Source: Steinernema hermaphroditum | Taxonomy: Eukaryota > Nematoda > Chromadorea > Rhabditida > Steinernematidae | DNA: 64,000 nt | NCBI GenBank assembly: GCA_030435675.1 | Contig: CM059622.1 | Coordinates: 3,162,001 to 3,226,000, forward strand | Direction: 5' to 3' | The notes under the pieces: generated by a model | The model's database searches: none | Told to the model about the DNA's origin: nothing | What the model saw: only the letters and a program-made list of their open reading frames with translations | Shown here: positions 34,601 through 45,372 of the stretch, piece after piece | How positions within the stretch are numbered: position 1 is the stretch's first letter | Layout: each line of letters begins with the position of its first letter | Program-made: the position numbers and the translations under genes

Positions 34601-36461
34601 AGACTGTCGAGACTTTTGGGTCCTAACAAGATCCTCTGAAACAGTCTGAAAGGCAAAACGGAACGTCTATACCTCTAAAAGTCGAAAAGATAATTTTTGA
34701 GGACATGGAAAAGAGACTCGTCGAAAAAAGACTTGAAAATGGCTGTTGTTATCTGTAAGGTTTGTCAAGGAAAAACCACATTTTCTATTTAAAAATTCTA
34801 GAAATGTTGAGGGCAAACGCAGACATACCCTTTCGTAGACAGTCTAGGCAGCCTCACCCTAGAAGACACAACTTCACAACAATAAGTATGTGGAAAACTG
34901 CTTTTAATTATAACTTGAAAGCTTACGATCTTATATGAAACTTATAGGGCCCCTTCAGAAACTTCTAAAAAAATTCCCAAAAAATCGCAGACCGACATCC
35001 ACACCAGGAGAGCCATTTGTCATGGAAAAGGACGATCTGGACTATGGCTTTTATATTTATCGTTGGGCTGGTCGCCATAACAAATGGCACCTGTTGTATC
35101 GAAATAAGTACCTGGGGGACACCATGTCTTCAGTGCATTCCTATGACAAACGATGGAGGAAAACAAAACAAGGATAGGAGAAGATAGAGATCAAATGAAC
35201 CGATCGGAAAGGACCTTGAATCTTTTGTGAAAAAAGGACTTTTCACGTTTTCTCTCTTAATTTATTTCCAGAATCTTCACAGGCTATTTCTCCATCCACG
35301 TGTGCAAATTCCATGAATTCCCATCAATCAGATTGAGTCACCCCCGCAATAGATCCCTCCTTCGGCCCAGAGTCACGTTCCCACATTCCGACCAGATTCT
35401 CAGCGTTAGACGTTCTTCAACATGCTTTGTCGACGACACCACTCTCAATCATCGTCGTCGGAGAGGTCGTCGTGTCGATTGGGGTTAAGCAGAGCAGAAA
35501 AACAAGTGCCGAGGTCGACTGACAACTGCCCCGTCTATCGATCGATTCGGAAAAGGGAGTTTTTTTTTTTCAGAAAACACCCAATTGACAAATAGATCGC
35601 TTTTATACAAATGGCTTATGATTGGGCTTTTGGGATGTAAAGGGCCATTTGTAAGATGATGGTTGAAGACCAAACATTTGAAGACAAAAGAGACAAATGG
35701 GCAACGATCCACTTGGAGCGCCTGAAACCGATCACTGTATATGGGCCCCATTAAAAATGAATATAGAACTCCTACATGTAACTGAGGTCGTCCATACTAC
35801 GCATAAGTCGGAAAATGTGGAAAGCCACCAGCCGCCACGACAATTTCCTTATACGAAGCTAGCTACAAAGACTATAGAGCTCGCTTATAATCGATGGGCA
35901 TGACCCTAAGTCAAGCCCGGGACCCATCCAAAAAAATGAATATGGAAGTCACTGTAGATTACGATAGGTGTCTATTTTGACTGCCACAGCGCCCAAATAA
36001 AATCAAATTAGGTTCATCTTTCCAAGGTTTGAAGCTACCATTAAATCATACGGAATATAATGGCCGCATATTGTGCATGAAGACATGAAGGAACACAATG
36101 CCTTCTTTGTTAAAGAACGCCTAAAAGGACCCACCTTGTGCAGAGCTTCCAAAGCGGGCTTCACCTCGTCGAAGAACTCGTCGAACACCTGGTCATCTGT
36201 GGGCATGTCGAAGAGGGTCTGCTCGGCGACGGCCACCTTCCTCTGACTCTTGTGGTGCTTTCTTCTGCGCGAAGAATCCCTCCGAGTCGTCAGGGCGTCG
36301 TCGCTGCCTCCAATCGGTTTCAGACCCTTCTTGCCCCCGTTCTGCGAGGGAAAGGTGTTGTTGCTGTCGCGTCGCGTCGAGAAGACGTTCGAACTCTGCC
36401 ATTTGCGGAACGAGCCGCTCTTCTTATCCCGGATCCATTGCCAAACCTTTTGCATCGAGAT
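31608..36461 (-). CDS. Unrecognised protein, two phase-matched exons with 4.2-kb intron
   Basis: Exon 36135-36461 (109 codons, acceptor CCTTCAG, donor GTGGGT) and exon 31608-31937 (110 codons, acceptor TTTCAG, donor GTGAGT) are both phase 0/0 and could be neighbours. The first encodes MQKVWQWIRDKK, then basic and Ser-rich sequence with RRDS motifs and ends DEFFDEVKPALEALHK. The second is disordered and rich in Pro, Glu and Ser (PQSPPQSPP, EETPESPREE) and may end by reading on to KRKRRRST-stop (31539). Upstream, a short hydrophobic exon-like stretch (36889-37014, VVRLFFYIALYTILG) and a coding-looking stretch near 36740-36850 may belong to the same gene, but phases do not settle. The composition suggests the cytoplasmic tail of a membrane protein. 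Family not recognised. Confidence 0.45.
32605..32705. repeat. Dispersed repeat with hairpin core, copy 2
   Basis: Matches 26320-26420 through GCGATCATTGCGCCAA, CGACCGCTC and TTTTTGAGAGAGCGAG, followed by GGCCGGACCGATGG, which is shared with the copy at 57075. Confidence 0.6.
34553..34640. repeat. hAT-like terminal sequence
   Basis: CAGGGCTGTCCAAGTCTCGAG begins here and is followed by CTCGAGA inverted repeats. It resembles the end of the 2046-2465 MITE in its first eight bases only. No partner end or target duplication was found. Confidence 0.3.
34935..35177 (+). CDS. Possible small basic protein
   Basis: An 80-residue intact frame, Lys/Arg-rich at both ends, with an aromatic middle (YGFYIYRWAGRHNKWHLLYRN). 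No domain is recognised and there is no splice or promoter support. It lies within the proposed large intron of the minus-strand gene. It may be chance or part of a decayed element. Confidence 0.2.
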   Translation: MKLIGPLQKLLKKFPKNRRPTSTPGEPFVMEKDDLDYGFYIYRWAGRHNKWHLLYRNKYLGDTMSSVHSYDKRWRKTKQG

Positions 36462-37169
36462 CTGAAGGAGCGTATAGAAAAGGAACGAAACGATGACCGC
36501 GACACGAGACGCGTCTATGTCTAAGAGTAGATGCAGACTAGAAACATCTGAGGTTAGGGCGCTCGTGACAAATAACATGACAAAGCTAACTAGGCGATAT
36601 GACGAAGGCCGGGATCACCCGGAGTCACATTTGTCGGATGACGTCAACGGGAATAGACCGAGAAGACTGAGCTGAGAAGTGAGTGGTGAACTTTTCTGAC
36701 GTGCGCCGCTCTGTGAGCTCAAAACAAAATATATGTCGTGTTTTTTTTTGGTGATTCGAAGACTGTTTTGAGAGCATCGCCATCCGGTCGATTTTTGGAT
36801 CTGAAGCGAAGCGATCATCAAACTCGATCTTGTTGAGGTAAGGATTTGCTTTTTACCATCACTTTTTGCAATAATATAATAGCTGTACCTAATCAGCGCC
36901 TCTGGCTTTTCATGAATCACAATGTCAAATGGCAAAGGGATGAAAATCGGTCCCAAAAGGGTTTTGATTCCTAAAATCGTATACAGTGCGATGTAGAAGA
37001 ATAGACGCACCACTCTAAATAGAGAAATCGTCGGATTAGACCATCGGAAAGCGCTTTTCAAAAGACGTAGGATCGAGAAAAGGAGCGCTTTCAAAGTGCA
37101 CTTATTTGTCAAAGTACACTTAAAAAGGGCTTTGTTGAGGTTTTTGGAAACGTTACGGAAACGAAGCAC

Positions 37170-38731
37170 GAGAAAAAAATGGTCTTTATTGTTCCACCAG
37201 TTGAATTACGAAAATACAGAGCCATCTGAATTACCAGAAGACCTTCATCTACCAAACCATAATGTAATGAAGAAAGATGAAGTCCTGGAAGGCAATCTGA
37301 ATAACCTAAAAGGGCAAACAGAGATAAAATTAACAGGAATATCGCAGGAGATTAGGAGATGAACCTTGTTCCTGTACCGGTTTCTTATTCCGGTGCATCC
37401 CTAGTGGCCGGCCTATTGAAGCCGGTCAAGTGGCCTATTGGAATCGAGGGATTGATTTTGATTTCGATTTTGAAAACAGTCTTATTCGGTGGATATATGG
37501 GAAACTAAATAATTAAGTAAGTGTAAATAAATAATTGGTCTGTATTAAGGATTAGGGTTAAATACACCCGGTCTAGCCAACAGGTAATTCTGAAAGTATC
37601 GTCGCTGTGTAATCAGAAAACTTTTCTTCGATTTCATCAATGCACTGCTTGATGTGTGTGGCATTCCACGTCTGGCCTAGACTAAAAACCGAAATAGATT
37701 TCGATTTGACTTTTTTCTCATAGTACACAAGTAATTCAGGAAGATCTCAAAGTATCGTCGCTATGTAATCAGGAGTTGTAGCCAAGATAAATAAGATCAC
37801 AAGGAAAATCACAACATGATGTCCGATGTCCGATGATTTATGATAACAAAACACTCCCGTCAGGAGGCATGTTCAGAACTAATAATATCGACGATGCTAT
37901 TATAGTCCTCGGCGACTATACATAGTACAGTTTGGCCGTCTCCGGCCAATTAGACGTCGAATTTAGTGTAGACAAAAAGTGTTATCCTCGTTAATAAATC
38001 TCGCGGTCGGATGAAAGACTTTGCGGTGGCTCGTCAAATTCGTTGACGAGTGAATGGGTCCTAGAATAACAGTGGCACTCAAGTCACACGGTGAGTGAAA
38101 GGTGTTGGGGCTGAAGATCGCGATGGCACTTAACGTGCCGTTCGGAACATTTCCCCGACGGGGTCACAAAGGTGGAGTTGACGCTTTTTGTGTTTCCTCC
38201 AACTGTAAAGTGGAGGTCTCTGATTGATCGGTTCAGAGTCTGCAAAAAGTGGACTCTTGGAAAGGAGAGACGAAATAATAAAAATTGAGCCACGTCGAGG
38301 TGTTAAGAAGGTGATTGCTTTGGAGACAAGCAGAGTAGTCTCTATGAAAGTGAACCATCTTCAACTAGAAACCGAGGCCTACATCGACCAAGCAGTTTAG
38401 ACGTTTCGGTGGAATCGACCAAGTAATGCTTGACGCTTTGTGTGTTTGTTTTAGTTGCCAGAGTAGACCGCGTTATAAATGCGGTAAGGTGACGTTTTAG
38501 ACGATTCCATAGATACAAGCATGAAACAATTTTTAGTTTTCAAATCTAAAGGTGTAACCGGTTGTAAAAGCAGAAATAACACCCGACCGACCTCGCAGTT
38601 GATTGCCCTCAGATATCCATTGCTTGAAATGGTCTATCCTGAGGGAAATAATAACAGATATTACTATTCTATCCGGTGACTTTTTATATCCATACGAACA
38701 TTCAGCATCACTTTATGAAGTAATCGACCCA
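37170..38731. other. Intergenic, no gene seen
   Basis: Contains a short diverged direct repeat (AAAGTATCGTCGCT.TGTAATCAG at about 37595 and 37750). No coding region is supported. Confidence 0.4.
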
Positions 38732-38738
38732 TATAAGA
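38732..38738 (+). promoter_or_regulatory. TATAAGA box of microprotein copy 3
   Basis: TATAAGA 57-63 bp before the ATG, embedded in CATATAAGAAG, which is identical in sequence to the box region upstream of copy 2. Confidence 0.6.
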
Positions 38739-38794
38739 AGATGTGCCGAAAGAGGTAGTACGTACTAGAACCTCCTTCTCTCATCCTCATTGCC

Positions 38795-39034
38795 ATGAAC
38801 GCCTTCTTCGGACTTCTCAAAACCCTCGTCGCCGCCATGGACCGCCTCTTTGCAGACGCCCCTGCTCTTCACGATCTCGCTGCAGACGACCTTCTGCTCC
38901 TGGACCTTGAGAACTTCCAGGACTTCAACAACAATGAAGACGAGATGGAACTCAACAACAAAGAGGGCGCGGTGGATGGAAACAATAATGGCGATCTACT
39001 GGACATCAACAACAATGCTCCTCTTGGTGTTTAA
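38795..39034 (+). CDS. D-x-N-N-N microprotein, copy 3
   Basis: Intronless, 79 residues. It begins MNAFFGLLKTLVAAMDRLF, has an acidic core DDLLLLDLENFQDFNNN, then DGNNNGDLLDINNN near the C-terminus. It is the closest relative of copy 2 in the window. The D-x-N-N-N-G blocks resemble the calcium-binding D-x-D/N-x-D/N-G loops of dockerin, EF-hand and thrombospondin type-3 repeats; this is a pattern match, not a homology claim. The 3' flank is shared with copy 2. Confidence 0.75.
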   Translation: MNAFFGLLKTLVAAMDRLFADAPALHDLAADDLLLLDLENFQDFNNNEDEMELNNKEGAVDGNNNGDLLDINNNAPLGV

Positions 39035-40068
39035 TTGTACTGTGTTCTGTGCTTCGGTAAACTATTCTATTGCGATATGTTTTGTCTCTGGACATCGCTC
39101 TTGGCTATATTCCCAAATATCTTTCTAGGCGCCTGTGTTATCGGGTCTCCTTTTTAAAGGGGAAATCATGGTTTGTTTAGTCCTAACTTGGGTCTGATTA
39201 GGGCCAAACACCTGTTAATATTAGCCCCTACATGTTCGCATCCGGGCTTATGAAGGCTATTGGCCGTCATTGAGCCTAGAAGCAGAGCGTGGATGCTTGC
39301 CTTACGCACTGAATGAATACAAGGTTTAGTTCGGTCACCCGTCATGCTGCGGGGCTTTCTGATACGTGTAGGCATTGGGTGCACACATGTTGAATTTAGA
39401 GCATCAAAATGAACCCAAATACCATCAAACGCCTAAAATACGATCAGCACAAGGGAAAAGAGAAATTCACCTGACAGTACGAACTAATAAATGCCGACAG
39501 ATAGGAAGATTTTACGGCAGATCACACATGACGGACTACGCGATAGGTCGTTCGCATCGAATTTCTCAAAAATTATGAAAAAAGATGAGTGATTTGACGT
39601 AAGCAGAGTGCACTTTGAAGAACGTGGGCCAGGCGAGAGGATGTCAAAAATTGAGACCTACGTGTTTTGCGCCAACTTCCAAAATATTCCAAACGGTTGG
39701 CTCTCTTCAAGAATGGACTTCAAACGAGAGCGAAAGTCATCGAAATAAGAGATCGACAGGATGACTCCGCTAATCCTTCCTCCACGCATAAGAATAGAAG
39801 CGATCTTCTTAAGAAAACATGCTTTCTGGGTTAGATGCGGGCGGGGATTAAAGTGCGCTCTGTGGAGCTGGGAAAAGAGTGGGGTATTAAGGACGGAAGA
39901 CTGAATCATAGTAAAGAATTCATAAGGCTGTAAATGATGAAAACTGATAGTAGAAATGAATGTAGTTTAACGCTAAAACATTTTTCATTAACGCTTAGAC
40001 AACAGATTTTCGGTCATATGAAATTATTTTATTTTGTTTTAAATTGTTAGTTGTTTTTTAAAATTCTA
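39035..40068. other. Intergenic, no gene seen
   Basis: Includes the 3' flank of microprotein copy 3. No coding region is supported. Confidence 0.4.
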
Positions 40069-41007
40069 TTAGGTTGATGCAAAAGAAATGTCGATTTTTG
40101 TTAAAAAGAAAATTGATCATGAAAGTATAATAATCAAAAGCTGAACCCAAAAGACATTCACCATTAGTATTCACGAGTTGTCGCCTATGTCCACGTAGAG
40201 AGTGAATGTCTTACTGAACGAATTCATAGTGGTTTGGACTTGAAAAAGTTTGTGACTCAAATTTTGACTTCCTCACATCTTTTGATTTTTTTTCTGCCAA
40301 GGAGCACTGCATCGACAGGAATAAGTGATAGTCAGGTGGAGCGATGTCTGTGCTATAAGGCGGTCAAACAACTATCTTTGATATTGCGAAGGAGGATTCC
40401 AATCATAGTGATTGTTGTTGATTTTTTTTACATTTTGCCCCTTGATTTCCACTACCATTTTCGGGCCATCTGACTACAACGACCCTTTTTTCACACCTAT
40501 TGATCTTTCAAATGGCATACAAGCGTCTCATAGTGGTTGATTAATTAACGTTCACAAACGCTGTCGTGAGTTCTCGAGCAGGTTGCTTTCGGATTCAGCT
40601 CAACAACCTCTTTTAATGCTGCGTCACCCAAAAATTTGGGACGTTTTCCATGTGCTTCGTCTTTAAAGCACTTATCTTCATCTCAGAATCGCTGAACCCA
40701 CCACTCGTACATGCATTCGGATGGGACATCTTCTTCCAGCACTTAACACGGGCTACTGTGAAATTAGGCAGGAAACTTGCTTTGTTTGAAGTTGTGTAGT
40801 ATGCAAATCCGCACTGGGCACTTTTTCTCGATCATGTTTAACGTAAAATTTTATTTTAATTAGAAAGGGCCAGCGGGACGGAATATATATCAAACGATGC
40901 GCGAGTGCAAGCTCTACAAGAACTATTAATCATGTCATACAGAAACTTATTCTAATGAAAGAAAGAACAAAATCAACATGATCGACATTTCTTTTGCATC
41001 AACCTAA
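40069..41007 (-). mobile_element. Internally deleted mariner element (939 bp)
   Basis: Perfect terminal repeats: TTAGGTTGATGCAAAAGAAA at the left, and its reverse complement ending CAACCTAA at the right, continuing inward to match over about 27 bp (to GTCGAT). TA target duplication at 40067-40068 and 41008-41009. The interior retains scattered minus-strand transposase-like sequence with many stops and is shorter than the usual about 1.3 kb, so it is defective. Confidence 0.88.
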
Positions 41008-41009
41008 TA

Positions 41010-44000
41010 AATTGTTAAATTTAAATTGTTTTATTTAATGTTACTAGTGTTAACGCGGTGCAAAATATTGTCCATTAATAAAATCTGTAGACAGCGCTCG
41101 CCAGTACTCACCAATTCCGATCGTAGAACGATTCTAATCGGGCCACTCAGGATACATCCACACTGTAGAATCCAATACACATTGTAACAGCCAAAGCCAC
41201 GGCAGTCCGTAAAATGCTCACTCTTCAAGCGCGCGACCCGATCCCACATCCCTCCTATGGACTGGATGCCTCAAAGCAGTCGAAATGGGCACGAGAATTT
41301 GATCAGTTAGCGAAGTCTCTGACGCTCTTTATCGCTCTCTTTGATATCCTCTATCCAGCATCTAGACTCTACTTCATCCGAGACAAATCTTGTCTATGGG
41401 AAACATTTTGACCTGATTTTATTCTCCAATCAGTGGCATAATCAGTTTAGAATGGATCAGCTTTGAGCAGCCTAACTACATGTAGAGTCACATAAGGTTT
41501 TAAAAAATTAGGGCCAAGATAACAGATCCTGAGAGGTTTATTCTCATCACCCTCACCAACATAGCCATATTGCATAACCGAGTTTTCTAAAACCGTTAAT
41601 GGATGGAATCAATCGGCCCTGGATACGAAAAGGGTGGCTCCAAATATGGATTTGGACACATCCCTCCTAGACCAGTCAAGATGGGTAGGTCAAAGAGAAT
41701 TTGCTCATAAAAGAGCCCCGAATAACATCATCCTCTCGTCCAAAAACTCTCAAACAAAACCGAAGTGTTCCTGCAATATCTCATCGATCCACAGCGTCCT
41801 AGTCACGAAATCATCTCGCTCTGACGTAAGCGCCTATTTACACCCGACTTCCCGATTCAACGCCGATCAGAGTTCTCGTCAATTAAGCGTTCCTTAATTT
41901 CGCACTTCGACCGCACGCCTGTCACCACATGGGCGCCGCCGAAAACAACTTTTTGCCTCGCGAATCTCGCGGAACTGTCGTCTATCGCGGATATCTCCAA
42001 TTAGCGAAAGAAAAGGGCCGAAAGCAAATGCGTCTTATGAAAGGCGACAGCCGAGTGATCGGCGCCGATTAGCACTGCGGCCTTCGGGAAGGGCGCCGCT
42101 ATGGGTGGGAGGCGGCGACGTCCCGGAGGCGAAGAAGAAGAAGCACATGTGCCTGGCGGGATTGGGTTTCGTTTTTTTGGGATTTACCGATGGGAACTAT
42201 TCGGACTTTAGGGCTCGCGTACTGAGAGGTGAGAAAGGAAACGATATTTTGTTTTTGAGATATTTGATAGAGGTAAGCAACACTCTAGTCGCAGTTGACC
42301 TTCTTGTGTTTAGTTCTTGGTGTACAGATCGGTGTAAACAAGATACAAGAACCTTAAATAGCCCTTTAAGGAGTCGGATCCTTGTCCTTAGACTAGAAAA
42401 GTGTATAATAGTCCTGGTTTGACCTTCTTGTATTTGATTTTTACCGTGCTTAACTGCGTAAAACCAAACGGCGCCATATATCTAGTTCAGAAAGGTTTAT
42501 AAGGAAAATGAAGCATATGAGATAAAATTTAACTATACTGAATATTGAATGTATTGAAAAGGCTGTAGAGTGACCAAAGAAAGGTACCATTCCAGTGTGG
42601 CCAGTACTACCCATGCTTTCAAAGGCTTAATGACATCTCTATTTTAGTTACATCTGTCTAACTTTTAACCTTTGCCATTCCAACAGCAGCGAAATCACTA
42701 CAACATATCTCGATTTTTGCGAGGTTATCGGAAGCGTGACGATTTATAGGATCTCAAATGTGGGAATGAGGAGTGAGATGGAGATGAACATCGAATACAA
42801 GTCGAATAAAATGGCGCCTTGAGATGCAATGAAAGCTAAGCAAAATAGGCCATCATTAGGTTCCGCTGTAAGTTAGTTAGAAAGTAGAAGTTAGAGTTAG
42901 AAAAGATGAACATCTGGAAATAAAATTGAATCAAAATGAACCACTCGAAGAATTTTGGGAACCTTGACACGGTTTTATTTGAACGCAAGATGGAATCAAA
43001 TAAAATCGATCATTGTGTTATGGAGTGAAGTGTCCTGAAGTTTAGAGGTGACGCACTGGAAGGAGAACACAGAAAACAACTTGTTTTGATGACATTCGAT
43101 ACGAGCACTAAGATCGCCAGCGTAGATCGACACAGGGAAGCCGAAACGAGGCCGGACTCGTTTGGATTTCGGACTCAAACGGCATCACTGGTTCGACGTA
43201 TCGAATCGTTCAAGTACTTTCAGGGATTGCGGATTTCTTGTTGTCATCCGTTTTACTTATAACATAACTTATCTAAACTACTCCTACCTAAATCGGCTTC
43301 AAAAAACGCTTCATTATCATTCATAATCATCATATCACTGTCGTTCCATCCAGGTACTCAACACTCAAAAAACACACGCACTTTCGATTCTTTTTTTCGC
43401 ACTACTGGGCCATCCAGTCTCCCCCACCGCGTGACTCCAACCCCAACAGCCCTCCTGTTTCTCTTCGCCGAAAGGTCATAAAGTTTCCGAGAGCGATAAA
43501 AAGTCGCACATTTGCGGTTTGAATGTTTATTTTCGGATATTTTATTGCCGACACGCAACATGTTCGTCTTTCGCGCATTCAGATCAAAGGTTGGCTATGG
43601 ATTTTTAGCGCATTTTTACTAGGGTAAAATTGTGCTATGGACGACATCTTTAGGTATCTGGAAAGAATTTCACACGGCAGTGTAGTCACGGCTCCTATGA
43701 CCCCATGACAGTGCAGCACAAATCCACATCGTGACCTCACTACAATTCCCATGGCAATGGCGCATAAATTCATCGCTAACCTGCAGCAGCAAAACCCGGA
43801 CTTAAAGACCCTGTTTTGATGAGGAAGAGGGAACTGCAGCAAAGAGGGTCTTCTTTGCAAACGGCCAAATCATTAAGAGTCGGATGATTTGTCACAAATA
43901 TCGCCGCCGCTCCATCGAACACATATAAAAGTGCTGATTGATCATATCGATTGCGGCGACGGAGAAGCCCAAACTGCTTCTTCTTCCGAGAAAATCGAAA

Positions 44001-45372
44001 TCGCTTTTCCATTGAAAGTAGTGTTTGAAATGTCGGGCACGCCAAGAAGCGTTATCGTAGTCAGAATGGCTATATAGTTACTAGAGTAGTAAATTCAAGG
44101 CTGGCTTGATCATAGGCCTAAGTAGACCAGTATTTGCTTACTTTAGGAGCCATCTGTCCAAAAACTCGTATGTTAAAGGACCTGAGGAGTACGTTAAATT
44201 AGCCTCAATAGCCAAAATTTCAACTCAATCGTATTTTCGATCATATTCAAGAAAAATAGGATACCAACGCTATGTCCCTGGGATGGCCGGCTCGAAGTTA
44301 TACGGTTACGACCAGTGTTGGGTCTACCCAGTAAATCAAACCCTAAAATGGAACTATGATACACTCCATTCAATTCTAGCAACAACAAGATTTTTCAAAG
44401 ATATTTGAGCATGAAACGATAAAACAATCAAATCGAATATTCCCGCAAATATCAAAGACTCGAGTGGGCGACATTCATATGATATCAGGCTCAGCCAGGA
44501 CCAGGAAATCTAACAAGCAACCTGGATAGAGCAAAGAATAAAAAATACCCGGGATCTCCGTCGATCGGTTCTTTTTCGCCAACCACCCTCATGTTATCGA
44601 CAAAACGGATGACCTTCCGTCGGAAACATGGATTCGGCACATCGATCGTTTCCTGCACCGGAAGATGATCGTTTTCTTGTTCTTATTTTAGCCCGACTCG
44701 ACATTCCTATGTTATTTTGAAACCAACAACATTGGTTCCATCGGAATCGATGAAGAGTCATAGTAAACAGCAGGTGGTCAGGGAAATATGTGCACTTTTT
44801 GGCGTTTCCAAGTAGCTGTATGACAGAAGACAATTGTTTATCACAAGGTCGGAAGAACCCAGGGGTGGTCGGCGCTGGGAATAGATTGAAACACTGATAG
44901 CTACATGTTGATCTTGTCATGTGCTCTGAATTCATGGAAGCCCTATAGATGCGAGCGGGTCCACATCGACAATCCAAAATACCAAGTTCGTGATGAAGCA
45001 AGTGATGAAGAAATACAGAATTCTCATATACTGTTCCGAACAACCGTGCATCAAGAGCATTCAAGGTCAAGTACAAGTCTATATGTCTTGTCTATAATTT
45101 TACACTTGAGCGACAGAAACGACCGGTCCATTTCAGACAGATGCATCAAAGTTGCAGTCATTAAGGAACATCCATTGACCCACAAGTAGATTGTTTATCA
45201 GACAAACTTTTGCGACAACTACCATCAATTGGAATTGTTTGAAGAGAAATTTCTATATATCCTTCTAAGACTTAGAGGTTCGAGACTGATAGGCGCAATT
45301 TACTCAATCGATACTCAATTTTTAGCACAGCACTGCAATTCCCAGTCATAACAGAACTCCAATACATACAGG
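41010..45372. other. Gene-poor region
   Basis: No confident gene. A GTTTGGATTTCGGACTC...GCATCACTGGTT block at 43158-43196 also occurs at 29448-29484, a small dispersed repeat. The open frame at 44106-44408 (+, 100 codons) has no recognisable domain and is not called. Confidence 0.4.

Noticed and set aside
44106..44408. 100-codon plus-strand open frame
   Set aside because: No recognisable domain, no splice context and no paralog in the window. Consistent with chance in AT-rich DNA.
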